Program-made: the position numbers and the translations under genes
Notes under the pieces: generated by a model
Told to the model about the DNA's origin: nothing
What the model saw: only the letters and a program-made list of their open reading frames with translations
Database searches by the model: none
Part shown: positions 8,532 to 17,600 of the stretch, in pieces
Layout: each line of letters opens with the position of its first letter
How positions within the stretch are numbered: position 1 is the stretch's first letter
NCBI GenBank assembly: GCA_017433825.1
Contig: JAFRGL010000003.1
Location: 1-64,000 of the forward strand
DNA: 64,000 bases
Direction: 5' to 3'
From: Eubacterium sp.
GTDB lineage: Bacteria > Bacillota > Clostridia > Lachnospirales > Lachnospiraceae

Positions 8532-10315
8532 TGTACCGGTTCTCCCTTTTCCGTTTGTTCTTCCGTGCTTTCTGCCGGCCCGTGATAAACCAGGCACAGC
8601 ATGGTAATATCGTCAAACTGGGGCGCTTCACCCACAAATTCATCAATGCTTCCGTTCAGGGTTTCCACCAGTCCTTCCGGACGGTCATCCGGACGGCGGT
8701 TCAAGGCTTCCAGCATCCGGTCCGTTCCGAACAGTTCATCATGTACGTTTGTTGATTCCGTAACCCCGTCGCTGTACTGGAAGATGATGTCGCCGGGGGC
8801 AAGCGTCAGCTCGTATTCTTTATAAACCATATCCTTCATGCCGCCCACGACAAAACTGTGCCTGTCTTTGAAGAGCTCAAATTTCCCGCCCGCACGTCTC
8901 ACAGCCGGATATTCGTGCCCCGCATTGGCGGCGGTCATACGGCCGGTGGACAGTTCCAGGATACCCAGCCAGATGGTAACGAACATTTCCGCCAGGTTGT
9001 TTCTGCAGATCCTGTTGTTCATCTGCTCCAGAATCCTGCCGGGGGATATGCCCCCCAGGCTTGCATAGTTGTCAAGGATAATCATGGAAGACATCATGAA
9101 CAGCGCGCCGGGAATACCCTTGCCGGATACGTCCGCTATCGCCAGTGCCAGATGGTCGTCATCAATCATGAAGAAATCGTAAAAGTCGCCGCCCACTTCC
9201 CTTGCCGGGTTCATATAGGCGTAAATATCGAATTCCGTTCTGTCCGGGAAGGGCGGAAAGTCGTGGGGCACCATGCCGGCCTGAATCCGCCGGGCGATAT
9301 TCATCTCAGTACTGATTTTCTGCCTTTCCGCGGCAGCCGTGGTCAAATACGTTACGTATCCCGTAATATCGCTTTCCATATCCTTCATGGTCAGCGCCAG
9401 TTCCTCGATTTCATCCCCGGTGCTGACGTCCAGATCGGAAAAATGCCTGCCGCCCCTTTTATCCGACTGTCTTTCTATGGCGTAGGAATGCGCGGCGGCT
9501 GTCATCTGCCGGATCGGATTTACAACACGTTTCCTGATCCGGCGCAGGAATATCAGCTCCACGGCAACAGCTACTGCTGTCAGAAGGATAACGTACTGCA
9601 GCAGGTATATCGCGCCGCTCCTGACGACCTCACCCATATCCGTATCGAAGAACAGCAGCACCGGGTACTGCTTCACGAGCATCACATAACAGCCTGCGGT
9701 ACAGCGGTATCCGTACTGATCCGTTCTGGTAATAACCGCCGGCATGGAAGAGGTGCCGTACAGCTTTTCTATGGGATCAACGTCGTCGCCGAACAGGAAA
9801 GTGAGCAAATCGTCAAAAACCATCTCATCCCAGTCTCCCGGCGGACAGAAGCTTGCCGTAATATCGCTGTCGCAGATATAAATCAGACGGTCATTTTCCA
9901 GATCCACGGCGGCAACATAACCCGCAACGGCTTCCCCCCGAAGCTGCATAATGGCAATCATATCCTGAAGGCCGTTGAAGTCACCGTCTATCACGTCCGC
10001 AAAACGCTGCCGGTACGGTTCCGTTCCGGTCTGCAGCTGTTCTTCAGGCGTCAGGCTGTCATAAATATTTATGACTTCTTCCGAAAGCTTTATCACTTCA
10101 TTCGTATCGATCACGGATGCGGCGGTCTTTGCCAGTATCCACGTTTTATTCCGGTACTCCCTGATGACGCCCCTGCTGTACAGGTACAGCCCGAAAAGAG
10201 CGGCAGCGGTTCCCAGAATAAGCGTGAAAACCAGCAGGCCCCGGAAAGTCCTGTTGCCTATGGAATGTCTTTTTCTCTGGGAATCTGTCATTTCCCTTAC
10301 GGATTGTATCTTCAT
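8528..10315 (-). CDS. Membrane-bound SpoIIE/RsbU-type PP2C phosphatase with HAMP
   Basis: 595 residues if started at the ATG at 10315 (GGTGA eight bases upstream); a GTG at 10327 in the same frame is possible. Two membrane segments (about 26-46 and 235-255) flank an extracytoplasmic sensor region, followed by HAMP, a short coiled coil and a PP2C-type catalytic domain with metal-binding motifs (VGGDFYDF, ADVSGKGIPGAL, YSDGVTEST). Such phosphatases dephosphorylate anti-anti-sigma proteins in partner-switching pathways. No anti-sigma partner is encoded here. It leads an operon with the YdcF-like and LysM genes, so an envelope-stress role is plausible. Confidence 0.88.
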   Translation of the reverse strand: MKIQSVREMTDSQRKRHSIGNRTFRGLLVFTLILGTAAALFGLYLYSRGVIREYRNKTWILAKTAASVIDTNEVIKLSEEVINIYDSLTPEEQLQTGTEPYRQRFADVIDGDFNGLQDMIAIMQLRGEAVAGYVAAVDLENDRLIYICDSDITASFCPPGDWDEMVFDDLLTFLFGDDVDPIEKLYGTSSMPAVITRTDQYGYRCTAGCYVMLVKQYPVLLFFDTDMGEVVRSGAIYLLQYVILLTAVAVAVELIFLRRIRKRVVNPIRQMTAAAHSYAIERQSDKRGGRHFSDLDVSTGDEIEELALTMKDMESDITGYVTYLTTAAAERQKISTEMNIARRIQAGMVPHDFPPFPDRTEFDIYAYMNPAREVGGDFYDFFMIDDDHLALAIADVSGKGIPGALFMMSSMIILDNYASLGGISPGRILEQMNNRICRNNLAEMFVTIWLGILELSTGRMTAANAGHEYPAVRRAGGKFELFKDRHSFVVGGMKDMVYKEYELTLAPGDIIFQYSDGVTESTNVHDELFGTDRMLEALNRRPDDRPEGLVETLNGSIDEFVGEAPQFDDITMLCLVYHGPAESTEEQTEKGEPVQ

Positions 10316-10354
10316 CTGCCCTGTCACCGTTTTTACTGGAATTGTATGCGGAAT

Positions 10355-10360
10355 ATTATA
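10355..10360 (-). promoter_or_regulatory. Extended -10 of the phosphatase operon
   Basis: Minus-strand TGC-TATAAT, an extended -10, about 40 bases before the phosphatase start. No good -35 is seen. Confidence 0.45.
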
Positions 10361-10464
10361 GCATACTGCAGGGAAAATAGGAACAGTAAAAGCCCGGGAA
10401 TTCTCCTCCGGTACAATACTGAAAGGAAAACCACGGGCTTTGTTTAATCATGGTTTTTCATGCC

Positions 10465-11184
10465 TTATCTGTCCAGGATATTTCCGTCGATGCCGACGGT
10501 CACCACCTGCCAGGGGATGAACTTCCCGCTCTCCTTCAGGGCGTTTTTCACCATGAATTCAATACCGCCGCAGCAGGGAACCTCCATCCGCAGCACGGTG
10601 ACGCTTTTAATGTCATTGTCACGGATGATGGCGGTCAGTTTTTCGGAATAATCCACGCTGTCCAGCTTCGGGCAGCCGATGAGGGTGATTTTGTCCTTCA
10701 TGAATTCTTCATGAATATTCGCATAGGCATAGGCGGTGCAGTCCGCCGCTATCAGAAGCTTTGCACCGTTGAAATACGGCGCATTCACGGGCACCAGTTT
10801 AATCTGGCAGGGCCACTGACCAAGTCTTGAAACCGGTTTTGCAGAAGCAGCAGGGGCCTCCGTTTCAGTCTCATGATGCATGGTTCTCATCTGGGATCCG
10901 GGACAGCCGGGGTGATTGTGTTCGTGTTTTTTCTCTGACATGTCTTTTTTCTCCTTTGCCGCTTTTACCGCAGCTTCATCATAGGCGGGGGCTTCCCGCT
11001 CTTCGAAATGTATGGCGTCTGCGGGACAGGCGGGAAGGCAGTCCCCCAGTCCGTCGCAGTAATCTTCCCGGGTCAGTTTCGCCTTGCCGTTTACCATCTC
11101 AATGGCGCCTTCATGGCAGGCTGCCGCGCAAAGGCCGCAGCCGGTGCATTTCTCTTCGTCTATTTTAATGATTCTTCTTTTCAT
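10465..11184 (-). CDS. Ferredoxin-domain protein with C-terminal Cys/His region
   Basis: 239 residues. The ATG at 11184 overlaps the stop of the upstream zinc-ribbon gene (ATGA). An N-terminal ferredoxin domain carries CTGCGLCAAAC and a second cluster (C..CDGLGDCLPACP) for two [4Fe-4S] centres. A His-rich linker (KKHEHNHPGCPG) follows, then a domain with AADCTAYAY, IGCPKLD and MEVPCCGG. Proteins of this type accompany hybrid-cluster protein genes and Crp/Fnr regulators in clostridia, but no hcp gene is present here. Probably an electron-transfer or metal-handling accessory protein. Confidence 0.8.
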   Translation of the reverse strand: MKRRIIKIDEEKCTGCGLCAAACHEGAIEMVNGKAKLTREDYCDGLGDCLPACPADAIHFEEREAPAYDEAAVKAAKEKKDMSEKKHEHNHPGCPGSQMRTMHHETETEAPAASAKPVSRLGQWPCQIKLVPVNAPYFNGAKLLIAADCTAYAYANIHEEFMKDKITLIGCPKLDSVDYSEKLTAIIRDNDIKSVTVLRMEVPCCGGIEFMVKNALKESGKFIPWQVVTVGIDGNILDR

Positions 11185-11486
11185 GCCGTCTTCCTCACCT
11201 TCATCAGTTCTTTTTCCGCAAGTCTTCTCTTCCGTTCCTCTTCCCGTTTGCGTTTCTGCTCTTCCGCCACCTTCATCATGGCCTCGTACATTTCGTCTCC
11301 CACGCACTCCCTGGCGTGTTCGCACCACTGCACACAGCTTAAGGTGTCGTTGTAGGCCACGAAGCCGCATTTGTCGCAGGCGACTTCGGTGTCAATGGAG
11401 AATATTTCAATAACACTGCCGCAGACCGGGCAGATCTTCTCGGTAAGGGTAGGGGTTCTGCTTTTGCTCTGACATCCGTATAACAT
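11181..11486 (-). CDS. Small double zinc-ribbon protein
   Basis: 101 residues with CPVCGS ... CDKCGF, a rubredoxin-like or zinc-ribbon knuckle pair, plus two later Cys (CVQWCEHARECVG) and a strongly basic helical tail. First gene of a two-gene unit with the ferredoxin protein, divergent from the Crp/Fnr pair. Function unknown; redox or metal role inferred from the neighbours. Confidence 0.7.
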   Translation of the reverse strand: MLYGCQSKSRTPTLTEKICPVCGSVIEIFSIDTEVACDKCGFVAYNDTLSCVQWCEHARECVGDEMYEAMMKVAEEQKRKREEERKRRLAEKELMKVRKTA

Positions 11487-11549
11487 GGCTGCTTCCTCCT
11501 GTTCTGCCTTCCGGCATTATATAAATGAAATTATTTTTTGTGTTCTTTC

Positions 11550-11578
11550 TTGACCTTACGGGCATATCATACTATAAT
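11550..11578 (+). promoter_or_regulatory. Promoter of the first Crp/Fnr gene
   Basis: TTGACC (11550-11555), 17 bases, perfect TATAAT (11573-11578), about 45 bases before the TTG start codon. Confidence 0.75.
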
Positions 11579-11623
11579 ATATACAACATGTATGTTTGAA
11601 TTCCAACAAACAGGAGAATTATT

Positions 11624-12310
11624 TTGGAAAAATATTTATTTCTTTTACGGAATACCGCTTTTTTCAGCGGTATGACAGATGCGGAGATTCTTTCCGTACT
11701 GCACTGCGTGGAGGGGCGCCTTGTTCACCGGGAGGCCGGGGAATATATTTTCCGGGCCGGGGAAGCCGCGTCCGAATGCGGCATGGTGCTTTCCGGCTGC
11801 CTTCTCATAACCCAGACCGACCTTTGGGGCCGCCGGAATATCATGTCAAAATGCCTTCCCGGCGATTTCTTCGGCGAGCCTTACGCCGCCACCCCCGGTT
11901 CCGTCTTAAACATCAGCGTTTCCGCGGTAGAAGACAGCGATATCCTGATGCTGAACGTGGAACGGCTTTTAACCACCTGCCCCACAGCCTGCGAACACCA
12001 CAGCCGGCTCATCCGCAACCTGGTATCCGTCATGGCCGGAAAGGTCTTAAAGTTCAACGACAAAATCACCCACATGAGCCGCAGGACCACCCGGGAAAAA
12101 CTGCTTTCCTACCTTTCGGCCGAATCGGTCAGGCAGGGGAAGCTGTCCTTCGATATCCCCTATGACCGTCAGCAGCTGGCGGACTATCTGTGCGTGGAGC
12201 GCTCTGCCATGTCTTCGGAGCTTTCAAAGCTGAAAAAGGAAGGCCTTCTGGAAACCAAAGGAAGTCATTTTGTGATCAAACCGGAGGCAGCGGACTTAAG
12301 CACCCTCTGA
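11624..12310 (+). CDS. Crp/Fnr family regulator (first of a tandem pair)
   Basis: 228 residues, start codon TTG with CAGGAGAA upstream. N-terminal cyclic-nucleotide-type beta barrel, dimer helix, and C-terminal winged helix with recognition region RQQLADYLCVERSAMSSELSK. It shares with its neighbour a C-x-T-A-C-E-x-H-H segment at the start of the dimer helix (CPTACEHH), which is not part of classic Fnr Cys clusters. Likely controls the adjacent redox and sulfite genes. Ligand unknown. Confidence 0.88.
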   Translation: MEKYLFLLRNTAFFSGMTDAEILSVLHCVEGRLVHREAGEYIFRAGEAASECGMVLSGCLLITQTDLWGRRNIMSKCLPGDFFGEPYAATPGSVLNISVSAVEDSDILMLNVERLLTTCPTACEHHSRLIRNLVSVMAGKVLKFNDKITHMSRRTTREKLLSYLSAESVRQGKLSFDIPYDRQQLADYLCVERSAMSSELSKLKKEGLLETKGSHFVIKPEAADLSTL

Positions 12311-12355
12311 CCGACCGCTATATTCTTATCATAAACTGAAAATGAGGAAACTGTT

Positions 12356-13012
12356 TTGGAAAACCTGATTGAAAACTTAAACACTCCGCTTTTTACCGGC
12401 ATTTCATCCGGTGACCTGCACACCATGCTGGGGTGCATCGGCTATCACATCGGAACCTATCCCAAAGGCGCTGTCATTGCTTTCGAAGAAGAAAAGATCC
12501 GGCATATCGGCATACTTCTGTCCGGCACGGTGGATATGGTAAAGGACGACCTGTGGGGGAACCGCACACTGCTGATGCGGATTCACAAGAATGAACTGTT
12601 CGGGGAAACGTTTGCCTGCGGCAGTGATTCCCAGTCGATGGTAACCTTTCTGGCTTCCGAGGATACACAGATTCTCTTCCTGCCTTTCGAGCGTGTCATG
12701 CATAACTGCACCACAGCCTGTGAATTCCATCACCGGCTGATAGAAAACATGGTGGAAATCATTGCCGATACCAACCGGCAGCTCATGCGCAAAATCGAAA
12801 TCATTTCCAGAAAGTCCCTCAGGGAGAAGATTCTGGCTTATCTGTCCGTTCAGGCACAGCGTCAGAAATCCAGGTACTTTGAGCTTCCTCTTGGCCGTGT
12901 GGAGCTTGCGGAATATCTCTGTGCGGACAGAAGCGCGCTCACCCGGGAACTGAAGAAAATGAAGGAGGAGGGGCTTATTGATTATGACAGGAACCGGTTC
13001 CGCATCCTCTGA
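12356..13012 (+). CDS. Crp/Fnr family regulator (second of a tandem pair)
   Basis: 218 residues, start codon TTG after ATGAGGAA. Same architecture as the preceding gene and clearly a paralogue (shared LWG.R, GE.FA, C(T)TACEFHHRLIENMV, DRSALTRELKKMKEEGLI). Forty-five bases separate the two, so they are probably co-transcribed. A terminator follows, so it is not in one transcript with asrABC by default. Confidence 0.88.
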   Translation: MENLIENLNTPLFTGISSGDLHTMLGCIGYHIGTYPKGAVIAFEEEKIRHIGILLSGTVDMVKDDLWGNRTLLMRIHKNELFGETFACGSDSQSMVTFLASEDTQILFLPFERVMHNCTTACEFHHRLIENMVEIIADTNRQLMRKIEIISRKSLREKILAYLSVQAQRQKSRYFELPLGRVELAEYLCADRSALTRELKKMKEEGLIDYDRNRFRIL

Positions 13013-13047
13013 AAAAGTCCCCGGAAGTCCTGTATTATCCTGAAAAA

Positions 13048-13083
13048 ATGTGGCCTGTGCAACATCAGGCCGCATTTCTTTTA
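13048..13083 (+). terminator. Terminator of the Crp/Fnr pair
   Basis: Stem AATGTGGCCTG (13048-13058) / CAGGCCGCATT (13066-13076) followed by TTTCTTTT. Confidence 0.8.
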
Positions 13084-13085
13084 TT

Positions 13086-13169
13086 GTAAGATTAATCTGA
13101 ATGAAAAGACTTCCGGCTGCAGGATTTCTTTTGCCGCCGGAAGGATGATCTGAAAAGGAGGAGGCATCT
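13086..13169 (+). promoter_or_regulatory. Upstream region of asrABC with a palindrome
   Basis: The 10-base palindrome AGATTAATCT lies at about 13089-13098 in this gap. It may bind one of the neighbouring Crp/Fnr proteins, but it is not a classic Fnr box. No clear -35/-10 pair was found. AGGAGG precedes the asrA ATG. Confidence 0.3.
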
Positions 13170-14183
13170 ATGGGCTATTCTGTAAATGCGCGGCAGTTTG
13201 ACGAATGGCTGGCTGCCCTGCGGAATGACTTCGACGTATACGCGCCGGTCTGTGTCAAAGGCGGCAGCATTTATTCCGACGCAGACTGTATCCGTTACGG
13301 AATGATCAGCAGTATTGAAGAAGTGGTATTTGACCGGAAATCCGAATATTCCTTTAAAGAGGCAATGGTTCCGATTTCCGAAACCTTATTTTATTTTACG
13401 GAAGAAGAATGTACCGTTCCCGCACCGAAGAAAAAGGGGGCTGTAATCTTTCTGCGCAGCTGCGACCTGGCTGCCGTACAAAGGCTGGACGACATGTATC
13501 TGGGAAATGGGCCGGAGGATTTCTATTATGAAAGAATACGGAAAAACATCCGGTTCGTACTGATGGGCTGCAGCAAATCCTTCGGGAGCTGTTTCTGTGT
13601 TTCCATGGGAACAAACAAATCGAAAAACTATGATATGTGTGTAAACGTCAGGGAAAACGGCTTTGAAATTGACGTCAAAGACGCTTCCTGGAACAGCTTT
13701 TTCCTTGAAAAAGGCTGTACGCAGACTGCGGTTGCTGCGGACTATGTACAGGAAAATACAGTAAAAGTCACCATCCCGGAAAACCTGAGTACGGAGATTT
13801 ACAAATCCTCCATCTGGGACGAATACAACAAACGCTGTATCGCCTGCGGCCGCTGCAACTTCGTCTGTCCCACCTGCACCTGTTTTACCATGCAGGACCT
13901 TTTCTACACCGAAAACGGCAAAGTGGGAGAACGGCGGCGGGTCTGGGCCTCCTGTATGGTGGACGGCTATACCGACGTGGCCGGCGGCGGCAGCTACCGG
14001 AAGAAAAACGGCGAACGCATGCGGTTCAAGGTGATGCATAAAATATTCGATTACAAGCAGCGCAACGGCTATCACATGTGCGTAGGCTGCGGCCGGTGCG
14101 ATGACATCTGTCCGGAATATATTTCTTTCTCAGACATTATCGGCAAGCTGGAAAAAGGCATGGAGGAGGTGAGCGGCTCATGA
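13170..14183 (+). CDS. asrA: Anaerobic sulfite reductase subunit A
   Basis: 337 residues. Ferredoxin-like electron-transfer subunit of the dissimilatory-type AsrABC enzyme that reduces sulfite to sulfide with NADH. Two C-terminal [4Fe-4S] motifs: CIACGRCNFVCPTC (about 223-236) and CVGCGRCDDICP (about 304-315). Length agrees with the family. The stop overlaps the asrB start (ATGA), and the gene order A-B-C is the standard one. Confidence 0.95.
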   Translation: MGYSVNARQFDEWLAALRNDFDVYAPVCVKGGSIYSDADCIRYGMISSIEEVVFDRKSEYSFKEAMVPISETLFYFTEEECTVPAPKKKGAVIFLRSCDLAAVQRLDDMYLGNGPEDFYYERIRKNIRFVLMGCSKSFGSCFCVSMGTNKSKNYDMCVNVRENGFEIDVKDASWNSFFLEKGCTQTAVAADYVQENTVKVTIPENLSTEIYKSSIWDEYNKRCIACGRCNFVCPTCTCFTMQDLFYTENGKVGERRRVWASCMVDGYTDVAGGGSYRKKNGERMRFKVMHKIFDYKQRNGYHMCVGCGRCDDICPEYISFSDIIGKLEKGMEEVSGS

Positions 14184-14974
14184 CTGCAAACAGATACCTT
14201 CCTTTCCCGTCAAAGATTCTGGATGTTATCCGGCATACCGGTATCGAGTACACTTTCCGCATGGAGTACCGCGGCGAGGTAAAACCCGGCCAGTTTTTCG
14301 AAGTGTCCATTCCCAAATACGGCGAAGCGCCTATCTCCGTCTCCGGCATCGGGGAAGATTTTGTGGATCTGACTATCCGCAGGGTGGGCAGGGTAACGAA
14401 TGAGGTGTTTGAGCATTACAAGGGCGACAGCCTGCTCATGCGCGGACCTTACGGCAACGGCTTCGACCTGGAAAACTATAAAGGCAAAGAGCTGGTCATC
14501 GTAGCCGGCGGCACCGGCGTATCCCCGGTAAGGGGCGTTATCTCCTGGTTCGGCGATCATCCGCAGGAACGGAAGGGCATGACCATCATTACCGGCTTCA
14601 AATCCGTGAATGACATCCTTTTTAAAGAGGATTTCCGCAGATGGCGGGAACAGATGAACGTCATTCTGACGCTGGATGCCGGCGAAGAAACTGCAGAACA
14701 CAAAATCGGTCTGGTAACGAAATACATCCCGGACCTGGTACTGGAAGACGCCGGTACCGCCCAGGCAATCGTGGTGGGACCGCCCGCCATGATGCGGTTC
14801 TCCGTTGCGGGCCTTCTGGCGCGCGGGTTCAAAGAAGAAAACCTCTGGGTTTCCCACGAACGCAAAATGTGCTGCGGACTGGGTAAATGCGGCCATTGCA
14901 GGATCGGCGATACCTATGTCTGCCTGGACGGCCCCGTGTTCAACTACACGAAGGGCAAATCCCTGATTGACTGA
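14180..14974 (+). CDS. asrB: Anaerobic sulfite reductase subunit B
   Basis: 264 residues, ferredoxin-NADP reductase fold: FAD-binding barrel, NAD-binding half with AGGTGVSPVRGV (about 111-122), and a C-terminal 2Fe-2S Cys set CCGLGKCGHC (about 231-240). It passes electrons from NAD(P)H to AsrA and AsrC. Translationally coupled to asrA. Confidence 0.95.
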   Translation: MTANRYLPFPSKILDVIRHTGIEYTFRMEYRGEVKPGQFFEVSIPKYGEAPISVSGIGEDFVDLTIRRVGRVTNEVFEHYKGDSLLMRGPYGNGFDLENYKGKELVIVAGGTGVSPVRGVISWFGDHPQERKGMTIITGFKSVNDILFKEDFRRWREQMNVILTLDAGEETAEHKIGLVTKYIPDLVLEDAGTAQAIVVGPPAMMRFSVAGLLARGFKEENLWVSHERKMCCGLGKCGHCRIGDTYVCLDGPVFNYTKGKSLID

Positions 14975-14988
14975 AGGAGGCGGAGAAG

Positions 14989-15954
14989 ATGGATACCAAT
15001 ACTGCTGCATTAAAGAAAAACGCATACCGTGTTACGAAGGAACGCGGCATCACCTGCCTGCGCGTCCGTGTCCCCGGCGGACATCTGGACGCAAAATATC
15101 TGCCTGTCCTGCAGGAAATCGCGGAAAATTGCGGAAACGGCACCCTGCACATCACAAACCGCCAGGGCTTTGAAATCCCCGGGATTCCCTTTGAGAAAAT
15201 GCCCGAGGTCAACCGGATGATACAAAGCGTCATAGACGGTCTGGAAATCAATCAGGAAGAGGAAAACACCGGTTATCCCGCAGCAGGCACCAGAAACATC
15301 ATCGGCTGCATCGGAAACCGGGTCTGCCCCTACGGCAATTACGATACGACCGCGCTGGCCAAACGGATTGAAAAGGCTGTTTTCCCCAATGACCTGCATT
15401 TCAAGATTGCTGTTACCGGCTGCCACAATGACTGCGCCAAGGTCCGGATGCATGATTTCGGCGTCATAGGCATGACGCTTCCCATGTTCGATCCGAACCG
15501 CTGCGTCAGCTGCGGCGCCTGCGTTAAGAAATGTCAGAAAAAATCCACCGGCGCGCTGACTTTATCCAACTTCAGGCCCATCCGGGACCCGAAAAGATGT
15601 ATCGGCTGCGGTGAATGTGTACTCGCCTGCCCGAACCACGCCTGGTCCAGAAGTCCGGAGAAGTATTTCCGGCTGACACTTCTGGGCCGGTCCGGCAAAA
15701 AAAATCCCCGCATGGGCGAGAATTTCGTGAAATGGATTGATGAGGACAGTATTGTCAGAATTATTCTCAATACCTATGATTACGTAAAGGAATACATCGA
15801 CCCGGACGCTCCGGGCGGCAAGGAACACATCGGCTATATTGTGGACCGCACCGGAGTGGAGGAATTTCTGAAATGGGCCTTAAAGGATGTAAAACTGCCT
15901 GAAATTGCGGAAGTGACAAAACCGCTGTACTGGAAGGGCGTCACTTATGAATAA
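14989..15954 (+). CDS. asrC: Anaerobic sulfite reductase subunit C (siroheme catalytic subunit)
   Basis: 321 residues. Siroheme/[4Fe-4S] Cys pattern CIGNRVC (about 107) and CHNDC (about 145) coordinate the coupled cofactor. Two additional ferredoxin motifs CVSCGACVKKC (about 172) and CIGCGECVLACP (about 204) follow. Catalyses six-electron reduction of sulfite. AAGGAGG precedes the ATG, 14 bases after asrB. Confidence 0.95.
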   Translation: MDTNTAALKKNAYRVTKERGITCLRVRVPGGHLDAKYLPVLQEIAENCGNGTLHITNRQGFEIPGIPFEKMPEVNRMIQSVIDGLEINQEEENTGYPAAGTRNIIGCIGNRVCPYGNYDTTALAKRIEKAVFPNDLHFKIAVTGCHNDCAKVRMHDFGVIGMTLPMFDPNRCVSCGACVKKCQKKSTGALTLSNFRPIRDPKRCIGCGECVLACPNHAWSRSPEKYFRLTLLGRSGKKNPRMGENFVKWIDEDSIVRIILNTYDYVKEYIDPDAPGGKEHIGYIVDRTGVEEFLKWALKDVKLPEIAEVTKPLYWKGVTYE

Positions 15955-15973
15955 TATCCGCTGAAAATGCCAA

Positions 15974-16005
15974 ACCGCACGCAGATGCACTGCGTGCGGT
16001 TTTTT
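15974..16005 (+). terminator. Terminator of asrABC
   Basis: Stem ACCGCACGCAG / CTGCGTGCGGT with a 5-base loop, followed by TTTTTT; also likely serves the convergent glutathione peroxidase gene. Confidence 0.9.
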
Positions 16006-16023
16006 GCTGCGGTTATCAGGGCT

Positions 16024-16563
16024 TTACAGCAGCGCCGTGATCCGGTCTCTTACGGGTTCCATGTTGGTGGGCTCGAAGCGGCCTTTGATATTACCCTCCC
16101 GGTCAACCAGGAATTTAGTGAAATTCCATTTGATCATCGGATTTGTTTTATAATCCGGGATCGCGCCGGCGATGGCGGCTTCGAAATCCTTGGCCGTCTG
16201 TGTCGCGCCGAAGCCTTCGAATTCGGAATTTTCCTTCAGCCAGGCAAAAAGAGGATCCTCGTTGGGGCCGTTGACGTCGATTTTCGCAAACTGGGGGAAG
16301 GTAATCCCGAAACGTCCGGTACAGAAGGTATGGATTTCCTCGTCGGTGCCGGGCGCCTGTCCGCCGAACTGGTTGCAGGGGAAATCCAGGATTTCCAGAC
16401 CGCTGTCATGGTAGATGTTGTACAGCTGCTGCAGCTCGTAATACTGATTGGTAAAGCCGCACTGGGTGGCGGTGTTGACAATCAGCAGCACCTTGCCCTT
16501 GTAATCCGCCAGGGAAACGTCTTCTCCCTCCTGGTTTTTAACGGTAAAATCATAAATGCTCAT
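16024..16563 (-). CDS. Glutathione peroxidase family thiol peroxidase
   Basis: 179 residues. Peroxidatic Cys in NTATQCGFT, conserved FPCNQFGGQ with the Gln, and KWNFTKFL with the Trp of the catalytic set. Cys replaces the selenocysteine of animal enzymes; a second Cys in FPCNQ suggests a thioredoxin-dependent cycle, and a thioredoxin gene lies 3 kb away. GGGAG precedes the ATG. Confidence 0.92.
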   Translation of the reverse strand: MSIYDFTVKNQEGEDVSLADYKGKVLLIVNTATQCGFTNQYYELQQLYNIYHDSGLEILDFPCNQFGGQAPGTDEEIHTFCTGRFGITFPQFAKIDVNGPNEDPLFAWLKENSEFEGFGATQTAKDFEAAIAGAIPDYKTNPMIKWNFTKFLVDREGNIKGRFEPTNMEPVRDRITALL

Positions 16564-16644
16564 ACATTAGCTCCCTTCTTGCTTGTGCCTGTATGTATTA
16601 ACTAATTGTTTTCTGTTCTCCTGTCATTCTGCGCCTGAAGCAAA

Positions 16645-17523
16645 TCAGTCATGCGCCGCAAGCCATTTGCTTACCAGGGCAAGATACTTTTCCCTTTCCT
16701 CCGCGTAAACCGTATGCCTGCAGCCGGCAAAAAGCTCCCACCGGGCATCGGGAATCGCGTCGTACATGGTTTTATTAATCAGGGGCGTGCTCAAATCGTC
16801 CGTTCCGCTGATGATAAGCGCCGGAACCGTCCATTCTTTCAGCTTTTCCGTATAGTCAAAATCCTTCAGGCTTCCCATGGGGGAGAATTCGTTCGGCCCC
16901 CAGCCGTACAGATAGGCTTCGCTTCCGGATTTTTTCTCCCTTCTGATACACTCCGGATCCGAAGGCTTCGGCGGGCTGTAGCAGTGCCTTTCCATGAAAA
17001 CAGCTACCGCTTTCTCGTAGGCTTCACCTTCGAAACAGCCGCTTTTTTCCGCTTCGGCAATGGCAGCCTGGTCTTCTTCGGACATGAAGCGGATATTCCG
17101 GTGCTGCTCCTTTCCCCAAAGCTGTGAGGAGGGAAGCGTGCTGGAAAGCACGGCGGATTTTACGCCTTTGCCGACGTCGCTGACGTAGGCGATGGTCAGC
17201 ATGCCGCCCCAGGACTGGCCCAGCAGGTGGAATTCGTCAAGCCCCAGGTGTTTTATCAGGGAAATCAGCTCATTCATCCAGGTTTCCAGCGTCCAAAGCT
17301 TTGGATGCCCGTCCAGGTAGGAGTTCCCGCAGCCGATCTGGTCGTAGGTAATCACCATCCGGCCGTCTTCCGCCAGGGGGTCCAAAAGCTCCAGGGAATT
17401 GTGGGTGGAGCCGGGCCCGCCGTGAAGCAGAATGATGGGTTTTTTATCTCCTTTTGTCTCTCCCGCGATGCGGTACCAGGTCTGATAGCCCAGATAAGGC
17501 ATATATCCTTCCGTAATCTTCAC
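16645..17523 (-). CDS. Proline iminopeptidase-type alpha/beta hydrolase
   Basis: 292 residues, family S33. HGGPGSTHN oxyanion motif near residue 34, nucleophile elbow GQSWGG (about 104-109), acid in GTDDLSTP (about 240) and catalytic His in GCRHTVY. Cleaves N-terminal proline from peptides in the cytoplasm. No signal peptide. Close relatives hydrolyse other small substrates, so the exact substrate is not certain. Confidence 0.88.
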   Translation of the reverse strand: MKITEGYMPYLGYQTWYRIAGETKGDKKPIILLHGGPGSTHNSLELLDPLAEDGRMVITYDQIGCGNSYLDGHPKLWTLETWMNELISLIKHLGLDEFHLLGQSWGGMLTIAYVSDVGKGVKSAVLSSTLPSSQLWGKEQHRNIRFMSEEDQAAIAEAEKSGCFEGEAYEKAVAVFMERHCYSPPKPSDPECIRREKKSGSEAYLYGWGPNEFSPMGSLKDFDYTEKLKEWTVPALIISGTDDLSTPLINKTMYDAIPDARWELFAGCRHTVYAEEREKYLALVSKWLAAHD

Positions 17524-17600
17524 TTCCTGCTGTCCTCCCCGTCAGTTAATTAAACACAGGCGCCGCCTCACTCATACGGCAGCGCCTGTCAGGTTATATC

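Noticed and set aside
9047-9060. Another G/C-tract element resembling the metal promoters
   Set aside because: It lies inside the phosphatase coding sequence and has no -35/-10 beside it.
8858-10447. Long plus-strand open frame of over 500 codons
   Set aside because: It lies antisense to the well-supported PP2C phosphatase gene, shows no recognisable domain and no ribosome site; GC-biased codon use of the real gene explains it.
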